Shown here: in pieces, positions 27,146 through 36,041 of the stretch
Numbering within the stretch: position 1 is the first letter of the stretch
How the letters are laid out: every line of letters begins with the position of its first letter
Assembly: GCA_021797815.1 (NCBI GenBank)
Contig: JAJZYZ010000004.1
Coordinates: 1-64,000, forward strand
Source of the DNA: Bacillota bacterium
GTDB taxonomy: Bacteria; Bacillota; Sulfobacillia; Sulfobacillales; JAIMBI01
DNA: 64,000 nucleotides
Direction: 5' to 3'
Made by a program: the position numbers and the translations under genes
The notes under the pieces: model-generated
Seen by the model: the letters and a program-made list of their open reading frames with translations, nothing else
Told to the model about the DNA's origin: nothing
Database searches by the model: none

Positions 27146-28147
27146 CTAGTCCTCGGGGTCGGTCGCCGCGGCCGGTTCCAGCGTGGTGGCCGGAATGATG
27201 CCCATCCGTCCCTTCTGATAGTCCTCAAACGCCTGAACGATTTCCTCGTGGCTGTTCATGACAAACGGCCCCCAGTGAAAGATCGGCTCACGGATGGGCT
27301 GCCCCCCCAAGATCAGCACTTCGAGGGTGGGCGATCGACTCGACTGATGCTCGGAAGCCGTTACGGTCAGCCCGTCGCCCTCCCCGAAGAGGGCCAGCTG
27401 GCCCTCTTCAACGTCAACCGAGTGGCCAGGGGGGCCGGCCGTTCCCGACCCTACGAGCACGTAGACCATGGCGTTGAAATTCACGGGCCACGGCAGGCGC
27501 AGCCGCGCACCTGCACTGATGCTCACGTGAGCGTACGTGATGGGCGTCCACGTCGTACCAGGTCCGCGATGCCCGGCGAGATCCCCTGCAATGAGACGTA
27601 TAAGGCTTGCTCCATCATCGGAAGTCAGGAGCACGAGGTTCTGCGCCCCGATGTCCTGATAGCGGGGCGGTGTCCACTTCTTGTCCTGTGGCAGGTTCAC
27701 CCACAGCTGGACACCGTGGAAAACGCCCCCCTTCATCACAAGTTCCTCCGTGGGCATCTCGTCGTGGAGGATCCCGGATCCGGCCGTCATCCATTGGGTG
27801 GCCCCATCGCTGATGAGACCCCCGCCACCGTTAGAGTCGCGATGCCGCATCACGCCGTCCATCAGGTAGGTGACGGTTTCAAAACCCCGGTGGGGATGCC
27901 AGGGAGCACCCTTGGCCTCACCGGGTCCGTACTCAACCGCACCCATATGGTCAAGAAGCAAGAACGGGTCCGTGTAGCGCAGAGACAGCCCCGGACCGGG
28001 AAAGGGGCGTCTGACGGGAAATCCCGCGCCCTCGAGCAGCGACGGCGCGGTCTTCACCTGAACCACGAGGCGATCGCGGGCCACCGCGCGATCAGGGCGT
28101 GCGATCCGGGGCAAAACCAGGAAGTTTTCGACCGTAACTGCGGGCAT
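27146..28147 (-). CDS. Pirin family protein
   Basis: DPFLLLDHMGAVEYGPGEAKGAPWHPHRGFETVTYLMDGVMRHRDSNGGGG...WMTAGSGILHDEMP. Confidence 0.94.
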   Translation of the reverse strand: MPAVTVENFLVLPRIARPDRAVARDRLVVQVKTAPSLLEGAGFPVRRPFPGPGLSLRYTDPFLLLDHMGAVEYGPGEAKGAPWHPHRGFETVTYLMDGVMRHRDSNGGGGLISDGATQWMTAGSGILHDEMPTEELVMKGGVFHGVQLWVNLPQDKKWTPPRYQDIGAQNLVLLTSDDGASLIRLIAGDLAGHRGPGTTWTPITYAHVSISAGARLRLPWPVNFNAMVYVLVGSGTAGPPGHSVDVEEGQLALFGEGDGLTVTASEHQSSRSPTLEVLILGGQPIREPIFHWGPFVMNSHEEIVQAFEDYQKGRMGIIPATTLEPAAATDPED

Positions 28148-28327
28148 TCCAGCACCTCTTCCCCAAAATCCCCACCGCGGCGACGGTACCGTGACCGAAC
28201 CTGGCGCTGAGCGTTACACTTACTGACTAGGTCAGCCGATACGTACTACGTTTTTGACTGTTGCTTACTTTTAGTATGACTGTGTAGCTTGTGCCCGTCA
28301 AGCCCTGGCGAAGGGAGTCCTGTCAAG

Positions 28328-29023
28328 ATGAGTTCGACCCCCGCTCATATCGGGATCGTCGGCGACTACAATCCCGCCAACGAGACGCATCGCTTCACGG
28401 ACGCGGCCTTGGCCGGCCTCGATCCCGCGCCCCGCTTTACCTGGATCCCCACGGAGGCGGTGCCGGACGAAGCGGACCTCCTCACGTTTGATGGCCTACT
28501 CATCGCTCCGGCAAGCCCCTACCGGGACTTTCGCGGCGCGCTGCGCGCCATCCGTACGGCACGGGAGCGGGGTCTGCCGCTGCTTGGCACCTGAGGCGGC
28601 TTCCAACACGTAGTGGTCGACTACGCCCGAAGTGTCCTTCATATCGACGACGCGGACCACGCCGAGACTAATCCTGGCGCGGCGCATCTGGCCGTGACTC
28701 CTCTTTCCTGCTCCATCGTGGGCCAGGAGCAGGAAGTTCTGCTGCTGCCCAACACACGCGCCGCGGAGATCTATGGGACGGCACGGTGCCGGGAGGCCTT
28801 CTACTGCAACTATGGTCTGAATCCCGCCTACCGCGATCCGCTGGAGGCGGCAGGCCTCATCGTGAGCGGCGTCGACGGCGACGGTGAGGTGCGCATCATG
28901 GAAATGCCCGGCCACCCGTTCTTTCTGGGCACGCTGTTTGTCCCTCAGGCTCGATCGACGGGAGAGCGCCCCCACCCCGTTCTGGCGGCCTTCGCGCTGG
29001 CGGCCCGCAGGCACCGGGGCTAG
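28328..29023 (+). CDS. CTP synthase C-terminal domain-related protein, predicted selenoprotein (in-frame TGA at 28592-28594 read as Sec89)
   Basis: ORFs 28289-28594 and 28613-29023 are in the same frame; joined protein MSSTPAHIGIVGDYNPANETH...LPLLGT-U-GGFQHVVVDYARSVLHIDDADHAETNP...EAAGLIVSGVDGDGEVRIMEMPGHPFFLGTLFVPQARSTGERPHPVLAAF aligns with the GATase domain of CTP synthase; TGA replaces nucleophile Cys. Confidence 0.88.
28609..28625 (+). promoter_or_regulatory. Bacterial SECIS-like hairpin
   Basis: CGTAGT-GGTCG-ACTACG, 6-bp perfect stem, loop starting GGTC, base 14 nt after the in-frame TGA. Confidence 0.8.
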
Positions 29024-30345
29024 ACGGCGTCCGGACCTCCCATCGCGGCCGCCGCGGGCGCGGTTCTTCGGCTTTCGGGCACCCGATATCCATGAAAGAG
29101 AGCCATGGCCCCGAGCAGCGCGGCCAGTGGAACCCCGGCCATCAATATCCGGAATCCCATCACGACGGCCGGAGACGCAATGCCGGCGGCGTTGGCATGA
29201 TAGTGGGTGACGGTCAGGATAACGTAGAGCACGAGCGACTCGAGCGTGGTCCCGAAGCGCAGCACAAAGCCGTTCAAGCCGTAGTACACCCCCTCTCGCC
29301 GCTCCCCCACCCTCCGCGCGTCGTCATCGATAATCTCCGCCATGATGATGTCGACCAGCATGAGAAACCCGGAGAGTCCCACGCCAATCACGGCCAGGGC
29401 CGCCACTCCTTCCGCGAAGTTGCGGACTACGAAGAACGGCAGCGCCCCGAGGGTGAGGAACACCATGGAGAGACGGAACGCGCGCCGGGACCCGACACGC
29501 ACGATGAAGCCCGCCCACGGACGCACCAGCAAAATCGCCAGCACGAACGTGACAGCCAGCATGATGGTGAGTCGGCCGTGGGTCACATGCAAGACGTACT
29601 TGGCGAAGAACGGCAGCCCCGCCGGTATGAGCACCAGGACGAACTGGACCAGGAAATTGGTCCCGAGGTAGCGGAGGAACCCCGGCTGGGTCAACGTCCT
29701 TTGAATGGCCGGCTTCAGGGCGAGACGTCTTTCCGGCATGACCGTCCGGCGCGCCGCCGGATGCAGGCCGAACACCAGTCCTATAAAGCCTGCCGTTCCG
29801 ATAATCGCCAGAATGAGGCCCATGGTCGACCAGCCGAAGCGCCCGTACAGAATCGGCGGGGCGGCCACCCCCACCATCAGCGCGGCGATGCCGAAGCCCT
29901 GGCGAAAGCTTTCGACGCGGGCACGCTCATCCAGGGTTTCGAAAATTTCGGGGAACAGACTCGTCCAGTTGATGACCGTCACGAGATAGAAGAGGTCGAA
30001 GAGGGCTACGACCACCAGGAAATACAGAGCCAGATCCGCTCGGGGAACGAACGGGCGCCAAAGAAGCCAGAAGACGAACCCAAGCGGCAGGGTAAACAGG
30101 GCGATGTAGGGGAGCCGACGTCCGAAGCGACTCTTCGTGCGATCCGAGAGCCAACCCACAACCGGGTTTAAGACCGCGTGCCACACGCTCTGCACCGCCA
30201 TAGCTGCCGTGATGGCGCCCAGCGCCGCGTGCAGATGGTCGATATAGAAGAACAGAATGAACGCGGAGAAGGCCTGGGCAAAGATATTGGTCCCGAGGCT
30301 TCCAAGGCCGTACGAAATCGAAAGGCCGCGGCGGCTGTCAGTCAT
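29020..30345 (-). CDS. MFS transporter, GPH (glycoside-pentoside-hexuronide:cation symporter) family
   Basis: SYGLGSLGTNIFAQAFSAFILFFYIDHLHA; NPVVGWLSDRTKSRFGRRLPYI. Confidence 0.88.
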   Translation of the reverse strand: MTDSRRGLSISYGLGSLGTNIFAQAFSAFILFFYIDHLHAALGAITAAMAVQSVWHAVLNPVVGWLSDRTKSRFGRRLPYIALFTLPLGFVFWLLWRPFVPRADLALYFLVVVALFDLFYLVTVINWTSLFPEIFETLDERARVESFRQGFGIAALMVGVAAPPILYGRFGWSTMGLILAIIGTAGFIGLVFGLHPAARRTVMPERRLALKPAIQRTLTQPGFLRYLGTNFLVQFVLVLIPAGLPFFAKYVLHVTHGRLTIMLAVTFVLAILLVRPWAGFIVRVGSRRAFRLSMVFLTLGALPFFVVRNFAEGVAALAVIGVGLSGFLMLVDIIMAEIIDDDARRVGERREGVYYGLNGFVLRFGTTLESLVLYVILTVTHYHANAAGIASPAVVMGFRILMAGVPLAALLGAMALFHGYRVPESRRTAPAAAAMGGPDAV

Positions 30346-32740
30346 GGCGCCAGATCACCTCCAGGGGTCCCGGCCCCTCGTAAGACACCCGCAGGAATCG
30401 TCCGCCATCGCCCAGCACCACAACCCGTCCTGGTTCGACCCGAACCCCGGTTCCGGATCTTCCGATGGCGGGGCCATGTTCTGAGTGGCGGGCCGGCTGC
30501 ACACGCACCGATGCCCCCTCCGCGGGTCCCTCCGCTCCGGCCGCCGTGAGTCTCCCTCCGCCGCCGAGGAGAATGGTCGTGATGCCGGCCGGCGGGGCTG
30601 GCGTCCACAGCGTGAGGCGCTCCCGATCGGCGCCGACATCACCGGGCGATTCTGCCGCCAGCGTATCCACGAAACCACGCGGCACCCACTCGCCCCCGGA
30701 CGCCTCCTCGCGGGATCCTTCGGCAAGCGGCAGCACGGCGCCTTCCCGCACGAAGAGCGGCAAGTCTCCAACCGGGGCTGGCACCCTTACCGGCCCAGGT
30801 CCAAAAACCGTCTCGGACGTCCACCAGTGTCGCCACCGACCGGGTGGCGCAAAGAGTTGACGCGTCGTCGCACCGGGTGTGACCACCGGGGCCACCAGCA
30901 CGTCCGGGCCCAGGAGATACTCCTGCGAAACGTCGTTCGGAATGTTGTCCCCGTATTCGAGGGCCAGCGGGCGTACCGGAGGAACGCCCGTCTCGGATGC
31001 CTCCCGGGCCAGGGAGGCGAGATAGGGGTAGAGCAAGACATGCAGCCGGGCATAGCGGCGAAAGTGTGCGAGCGTCTCCGGGTCCCGCTCAAAGTTCCAG
31101 TTGCGGGGACGGGCGGTGCCATGGTGGGTGCGCATCACCGGCAGCAGCGCCCCAAGCTCCGTCCACCGCCAGAAAAGCTCCCGGGAGGCCGGTTTTGTGA
31201 GTCCGAACGTCATATAGCCGGCAATCTCGGTCGCAAACAGGGCATGGCCGATAAGGCCGGCCGAAATCGCCTGGGCCACCACCGTCTGCAGGCCGTCCGC
31301 CGCGTCCCAGTCGGTGTCATTGTCGCCTCCCCAGAAAACCGGCGCCAGCGCCGGCGAGGCGAGCGACGACGAACGCACGAAAAACGTGCTGTCCCCATCA
31401 GGCCGGGCCGCATCAAAGAAACTTCGGTTGGTGGCATGCCAGAGGCCCGGGTATCGATTATGACTCGCCATCCCGTCGGTACCGTCAGAGAGCACAGCCG
31501 ACGGCGGCAGGTGCTCGCCGAAGTCTGCCATCCACCCGTCAAATCCGTCCGCCAGCGCGGGGGCGAACAGACGTTGGTGTACGAAGGCCCGCGTATCTTC
31601 ACGGGTGAGGTCCCACTGCCCGTGCCGGTTCTTCAGAATCTCGACGACGACCGGCTTTCCCTCGGTATCCGCGACCAGGTGACCCCCGTCGAGCGCCTCT
31701 CGGTAGAGGCGCGTCCCTTCCGCCACCTCGGGGCAGAAGTAGCCGAGCAACTTGAAGCCATTCGTATGCAGATCGCGCGCCAGGCCAGGGAGATCGGGAT
31801 ACAGGCGGGTGTCGGTCTCGTGGGCCAACGGGCGCATGACAAAGCGGCGCCCATCTTCTCGGGATCCCATCCAGTCCTCGACCCACAGGGCCGAGGCGGG
31901 AATGCCCGCCTCGCGGAGGAGGCGGGCCCGTCGACGCACTTCCTCCTCGCCGCGCACGGCGTCGATCCAGGGTCCGAACGTCCAAGCGGGGACCGCCGGC
32001 GGCCGGCCGAGGCACAGACGCTGCCGCACGAGGACGCCCTTCAAGTCCCGGCCCCCGACGATGTGCAGGCGCACATGCCGGCTCCACACCCTCGCGTGGA
32101 GACGATCTCCGTCCACCAGCCACTCGACGCGCTCCGAGTTCTCGAGCCAGCCCCCATGGCCCCGCGACGACAACCAGAGGGGCGCCGGGGCGTAGGTGCT
32201 GTAAGGGCCGCGCGGAAGCGGCACCCGACCGGTCCACCTGAGCCATCGCGACCAGGCGCCGAGACCAACCGGTCCCTCCTCCGCCCACGTGACGATCCGA
32301 CCCCGGCGATGCGCGGGGCCGATGCCGTACTCCCCGAATCCGTACAGGCCCGCCATCGGGCCCCGAAGCTCCAGTCCCACGCGATTGGCAGCCGCCGGCT
32401 CCGATGCTGAAAGGTCAATTATGAAGTGGGCGTCATCGACGCGCCGTGCGGCAAGCTCGAGCCGGCCCCGGCCGTTCCGGCTCACGTAGTCGGCCTGGAC
32501 CTTGTCCTCGCCACCCGCCCGCCGTTCCAGACGATCGGTCTTCGCGACGCGTCGTCGCCGTTCTGAGAAGGTATCCCAGGCGAAAAATCGCCCGACGGAG
32601 ACTGCCCCCACCGCCTCCACGGAAAAGGCCTCCGGGCACAGGGCGAATAGGAACCGGGCGCCTCCCTCTCCCTCCCAGGAGAACCGGAGCTCCCCGTCGT
32701 CGGAGAGCGACGCCAGAAGGCGGCCGTCACCCGCGCTCAC
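30338..32740 (-). CDS. Glycoside hydrolase family 31, YihQ-like subgroup
   Basis: VEDWMG; GFDGWMADFGEHLP (nucleophile motif); FWGGDNDTDWDAADGLQTVV; ATEIAGYMT; GTG start; overlaps GPH transporter gene. Confidence 0.9.
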   Translation of the reverse strand: MSAGDGRLLASLSDDGELRFSWEGEGGARFLFALCPEAFSVEAVGAVSVGRFFAWDTFSERRRRVAKTDRLERRAGGEDKVQADYVSRNGRGRLELAARRVDDAHFIIDLSASEPAAANRVGLELRGPMAGLYGFGEYGIGPAHRRGRIVTWAEEGPVGLGAWSRWLRWTGRVPLPRGPYSTYAPAPLWLSSRGHGGWLENSERVEWLVDGDRLHARVWSRHVRLHIVGGRDLKGVLVRQRLCLGRPPAVPAWTFGPWIDAVRGEEEVRRRARLLREAGIPASALWVEDWMGSREDGRRFVMRPLAHETDTRLYPDLPGLARDLHTNGFKLLGYFCPEVAEGTRLYREALDGGHLVADTEGKPVVVEILKNRHGQWDLTREDTRAFVHQRLFAPALADGFDGWMADFGEHLPPSAVLSDGTDGMASHNRYPGLWHATNRSFFDAARPDGDSTFFVRSSSLASPALAPVFWGGDNDTDWDAADGLQTVVAQAISAGLIGHALFATEIAGYMTFGLTKPASRELFWRWTELGALLPVMRTHHGTARPRNWNFERDPETLAHFRRYARLHVLLYPYLASLAREASETGVPPVRPLALEYGDNIPNDVSQEYLLGPDVLVAPVVTPGATTRQLFAPPGRWRHWWTSETVFGPGPVRVPAPVGDLPLFVREGAVLPLAEGSREEASGGEWVPRGFVDTLAAESPGDVGADRERLTLWTPAPPAGITTILLGGGGRLTAAGAEGPAEGASVRVQPARHSEHGPAIGRSGTGVRVEPGRVVVLGDGGRFLRVSYEGPGPLEVIWRHD

Positions 32741-32932
32741 GCTCTGCCGGCCACTGGAGGCGCCTCGGTGATGTCCATGCGGAAGGATTCCCGCCCGCTC
32801 CGGTCAATTCCTATGACCTCTGGGACTTGGGCCCGGCCGGTGGCCGCGGGGAACCCTGCCGGTTCCGATGGATGCGTCGGGCACGATCCCGGCTATAATC
32901 TCCTCCGTGTGGGGGAGAAGGTGATTCACGGG

Positions 32933-34213
32933 ATGACATCCAACGCGTCTCGAGATGGCGCTCCCATGGTGCGCGACGTCCTCTGGCACGGCGGCCGTCC
33001 CCCGGTTTCTCTGGCCACCCCGGCCTCCGCCGTGCCCGGGCGGGTGGACGCAGCGGTGGTGGGCGCGGGCCTCACGGGCCTCAGCGCCGCCCTCACCCTC
33101 GCCGAGGCCGGCTTGTCGGTTGCTGTCTTCGAGGCGGGCACGGCCGGCGACGGCGCGAGCGGCCGCAACGGCGGCCAGGTCCTGACCGGCGTCAATCCCC
33201 TCTTCCAGGACCTCATCAGGCTGGAGGACGAGGAGAGGGCCCGAGCGCGGTACCGCGCTGGCGACCGGGCCGTGGACGAGGTGGCGGAACTCGTCGCACG
33301 CCTTGAGATCCGCTGTGACTTTCATCGCGGTGGGCACCTCGCGGTGGCCCTCGACCGCGTGCGGCTCCAGGCGCTCGAGCGTGATGCGCGCCTCCTCGCA
33401 TCGCCAGCCCAGATGCTGGACCGGCGTGAGGTCGAAGCCCGAATTGGTTTCGGCGGTTATCTCGGGGGCCTGTTCGATCCCCGGTCCGCCACCGCCAATC
33501 CTTACGCCCTCACCCTCGGCATCGGCCGGGCCGCGGTCCTGGCTGGCGTCCACATCGTCGAACACGCCCGCGTCGAAATCAAATCCGCCTCCGGGCACCA
33601 GGTCATAGCGGGAGCGGGCCGCCCGGTTCGTGCGGACCGTATCCTCCTGGCCACCAACGGATTCTTGCCCGAAAGCATCCCCTCACTGCGGCTTCGCATG
33701 CGGCGTGTCTATGGCACTGTGGTCGCCACCGCGCCCCTGGACGCCGATCTTCAGCTCCGGGTTCTCCCCGGCCGACCGGCCGTGTTTGAGGAGTCAGACC
33801 GCTACACCCACTTTCAACGCACGGCAGACGGCCGCCTCGTATTTGGCGGTCGCGCCGAAGGTGGCCCCGACGGGCCCGAAGGTGTCGCCCGCTTGCTTAA
33901 AACGCTGATGGCGGACCTGCCCCACAAGGGCGTGGAGGTGCCGACATATTGGACCGGGCCTCTCGGAATCACCGGGTCGGGGTTGCCCGCGTGGGGGGAG
34001 ACCCCGGCGGGCGTTATTTGGGTGGGGGGCTACAGCGGCCACGGCGTGGCGCTGTCGGTACTCATGGGGATCGCCCTCGGGCGATACCTGGCCTTTTCCG
34101 AGCTTCCGCAATGGCCGCGCGGACTTTCTCCGGCCGTAGGCTTCTCCGACCGCACTCCCCGCAGCTTTCGCCCTTCGGCAGGCCGTCCGGCGCGCTATGC
34201 GTTTTTACGGTGA
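32933..34213 (+). CDS. FAD-dependent oxidoreductase (DAO family, PuuB-like)
   Basis: DAAVVGAGLTGLSAALTLAEAGLSVAVFEAGTAGDGASGRNGGQVLTG dinucleotide-binding motif; C-terminal WVGGYSGHGVALSVLMG. Confidence 0.9.
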   Translation: MTSNASRDGAPMVRDVLWHGGRPPVSLATPASAVPGRVDAAVVGAGLTGLSAALTLAEAGLSVAVFEAGTAGDGASGRNGGQVLTGVNPLFQDLIRLEDEERARARYRAGDRAVDEVAELVARLEIRCDFHRGGHLAVALDRVRLQALERDARLLASPAQMLDRREVEARIGFGGYLGGLFDPRSATANPYALTLGIGRAAVLAGVHIVEHARVEIKSASGHQVIAGAGRPVRADRILLATNGFLPESIPSLRLRMRRVYGTVVATAPLDADLQLRVLPGRPAVFEESDRYTHFQRTADGRLVFGGRAEGGPDGPEGVARLLKTLMADLPHKGVEVPTYWTGPLGITGSGLPAWGETPAGVIWVGGYSGHGVALSVLMGIALGRYLAFSELPQWPRGLSPAVGFSDRTPRSFRPSAGRPARYAFLR

Positions 34214-34855
34214 AGGCGGCGTTCCCGTTACGGGCTCGACGCTCAGCCGGCCGCACTGGAGATGTGTGGTGGTGCCGCCGTAAGCCTGGATGGTCCCGGC
34301 GGTGCCTGTGACCGTCAGAAAGTGATAAGCGTTTGGCGGCGTTACTTCCAACGCCGTAGACGTGGGGCAGGTGAGAGTGCCGTACCCCGTCTGGGCCGGG
34401 TACTCCATGGTGAACCAGGCGTGGCCGCCAGACACCAGCGTCACGGTCGACATGGAGGCCGGAGTCCGCACGACAGTCGTCGACAGGCTCTTCCCGCCGG
34501 TGCCCAGAAGCGCGAACCCGGGATAGCCAAAGAGGGTGCAGGCCGAGGCGCCCTCGTTCGTGAAGGCGTACGTGCGCACGACGCTCCCGGCAGCTCCGGT
34601 CGTCTGCAAGAGGCCCACCGTGAGATTGGCGGACAGACATCGGCCGGGCGCTCCCGACCCACTGCTGGCTGAAGAAGACGGCGGCTTGGATGAGGACAGG
34701 CTCTTTGAGGTCACGGTCGCACTGTGGGAGGGACTGGAAGAGGGTCCGGGAGCAGATCCTGGAATCCCGCAGGCCGCAAGGGTCAATAGGAGAAGCCCCC
34801 CGGCCGCGGGCGCAAGGATGCTGAAGGCCGGGTACCGGCGCCTTACCTTTGGCAT
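34205..34855 (-). CDS. DUF4232-like secreted lipoprotein
   Basis: Lipobox LLTLAACG, S/P-rich linker, CLSANLTVGLLQTTGAAGSVVRTYAFTNEGASACTLFGYPGFALL. Confidence 0.8.
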   Translation of the reverse strand: MPKVRRRYPAFSILAPAAGGLLLLTLAACGIPGSAPGPSSSPSHSATVTSKSLSSSKPPSSSASSGSGAPGRCLSANLTVGLLQTTGAAGSVVRTYAFTNEGASACTLFGYPGFALLGTGGKSLSTTVVRTPASMSTVTLVSGGHAWFTMEYPAQTGYGTLTCPTSTALEVTPPNAYHFLTVTGTAGTIQAYGGTTTHLQCGRLSVEPVTGTPPSP

Positions 34856-35002
34856 GCGAACACCGTCCCTCTAGAACTCGATGCCGAAATGCTGGCGAAA
34901 ACCGGCAACGGAGATCTGGCCTCGGCCGCTATGCCCTCCTACAATGACACAGGAATGAACGTCAGAGCCCCTCAAGTGGTTGTACGGCGGGAGGCTTGTT
35001 CG

Positions 35003-35731
35003 GTGAAAACGATTGGCCTGATTGGCGGTCTCAGCTTCGAGTCCACGGTTGAATACTACCGCCTCATCAACGAGGAAGTGCAGCGGCGTCTTGGCGGTGT
35101 TCATTCGGCCCGAATGGTCCTATATTCTTTTGACTTCGAAGAAATCGAGAAGCTCCAGCACGCCGGGCGCTGGGAAGAGATGGGGCGCCTGATGGGGGAG
35201 GCGGGGGCGCTTCTCCAGCGGGCCGGCGCCGATTTTCTCGTCATCGGGTCAAACACCATGCACAAGCTGGCCCCGGAGGTGGAGGCCGCCGCCGGCATCC
35301 CGGTCCTTCACATCGCCGATGCCACCGGCCGCGCCATCCGTGCGGCCGGGATTGGCCAGGTTGGCCTGCTCGGTACATCCTTCACGATGGAGGAACCCTT
35401 CTTGAAAGGATTTCTTGAGGAGCGGTACGCGCTCTCCATCGACGTCCCCGATGCCAGCGGCCGTCTCGAAGTCGACCGCGTCATCTACGAGGAGCTAGTG
35501 GTCGGAACGATCCGCGACACCTCCCGGGAGCGATATCGGGCGATCATTTCCCGTCTCCTGGAGGAAGGATCAGGTGGCGTGATTCTCGGCTGCACCGAGA
35601 TTGGCCTCCTCATTGGACCGGATGACGTGGCGGCCCCCGTCTTTGACACCACGCGCCTCCACGCGCTGGCGGCCGTCGATGAGGCGCTGGGCGAGGGCAG
35701 TCTCGCGCAGGCGAGGGAGTCAGGGACCTAA
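35003..35731 (+). CDS. Aspartate/glutamate racemase family protein
   Basis: KTIGLIGGLSFESTVEYYRLINEEVQRRLGG; DFLVIGSNTMHKLAPEVEAAAGIPVLHIADAT; GVILGCTEIGLLI. Confidence 0.92.
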   Translation: MKTIGLIGGLSFESTVEYYRLINEEVQRRLGGVHSARMVLYSFDFEEIEKLQHAGRWEEMGRLMGEAGALLQRAGADFLVIGSNTMHKLAPEVEAAAGIPVLHIADATGRAIRAAGIGQVGLLGTSFTMEEPFLKGFLEERYALSIDVPDASGRLEVDRVIYEELVVGTIRDTSRERYRAIISRLLEEGSGGVILGCTEIGLLIGPDDVAAPVFDTTRLHALAAVDEALGEGSLAQARESGT

Positions 35732-36041
35732 GAGCGCCGCATCCCCCGTTGGCCGCCGGCTCGCTGCCCAAGGGTTGTCCCCGCTGTTCGGGATCCACTG
35801 GCGTTCCCGGTCTCAGAGCGGCCATGGGCGGGGAGGTCTCATATCCGTCGGAGGTGCCCGCGAATCTCCTGCCCCCGTCGTCGGTCCAGCTGGAAAAGCT
35901 CCCGGAATGACCCGTCAACGCGGGCCGCCCGCCCTGTCTGCGAGTCCCTCACGAGGAATATCGGGCTCCCACCCGGCATTTACCGGTCCTGGGCGGGGCG
36001 CTCTCCCGCGCGTACGGATGCGCGCCCCGCTGGCAGGACCG

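Noticed and set aside
28328-29023. Interpretation as two separate genes or a simple nonsense-mutated pseudogene
   Set aside because: Both halves stay in one frame with CTP-synthase-like conservation, the TGA coincides with the catalytic Cys column, and a GGTC-loop hairpin follows at SECIS distance. Pseudogene decay would not predict these together.
30485-32410. 641-aa plus-strand ORF
   Set aside because: Antisense to the well-supported GH31 gene; no recognisable motif.
32894-32899. TATAAT hexamer upstream of the FAD oxidoreductase as a mapped promoter
   Set aside because: The -10 matches, but I could not find a convincing -35 at 16-18 bp spacing; not enough to call.
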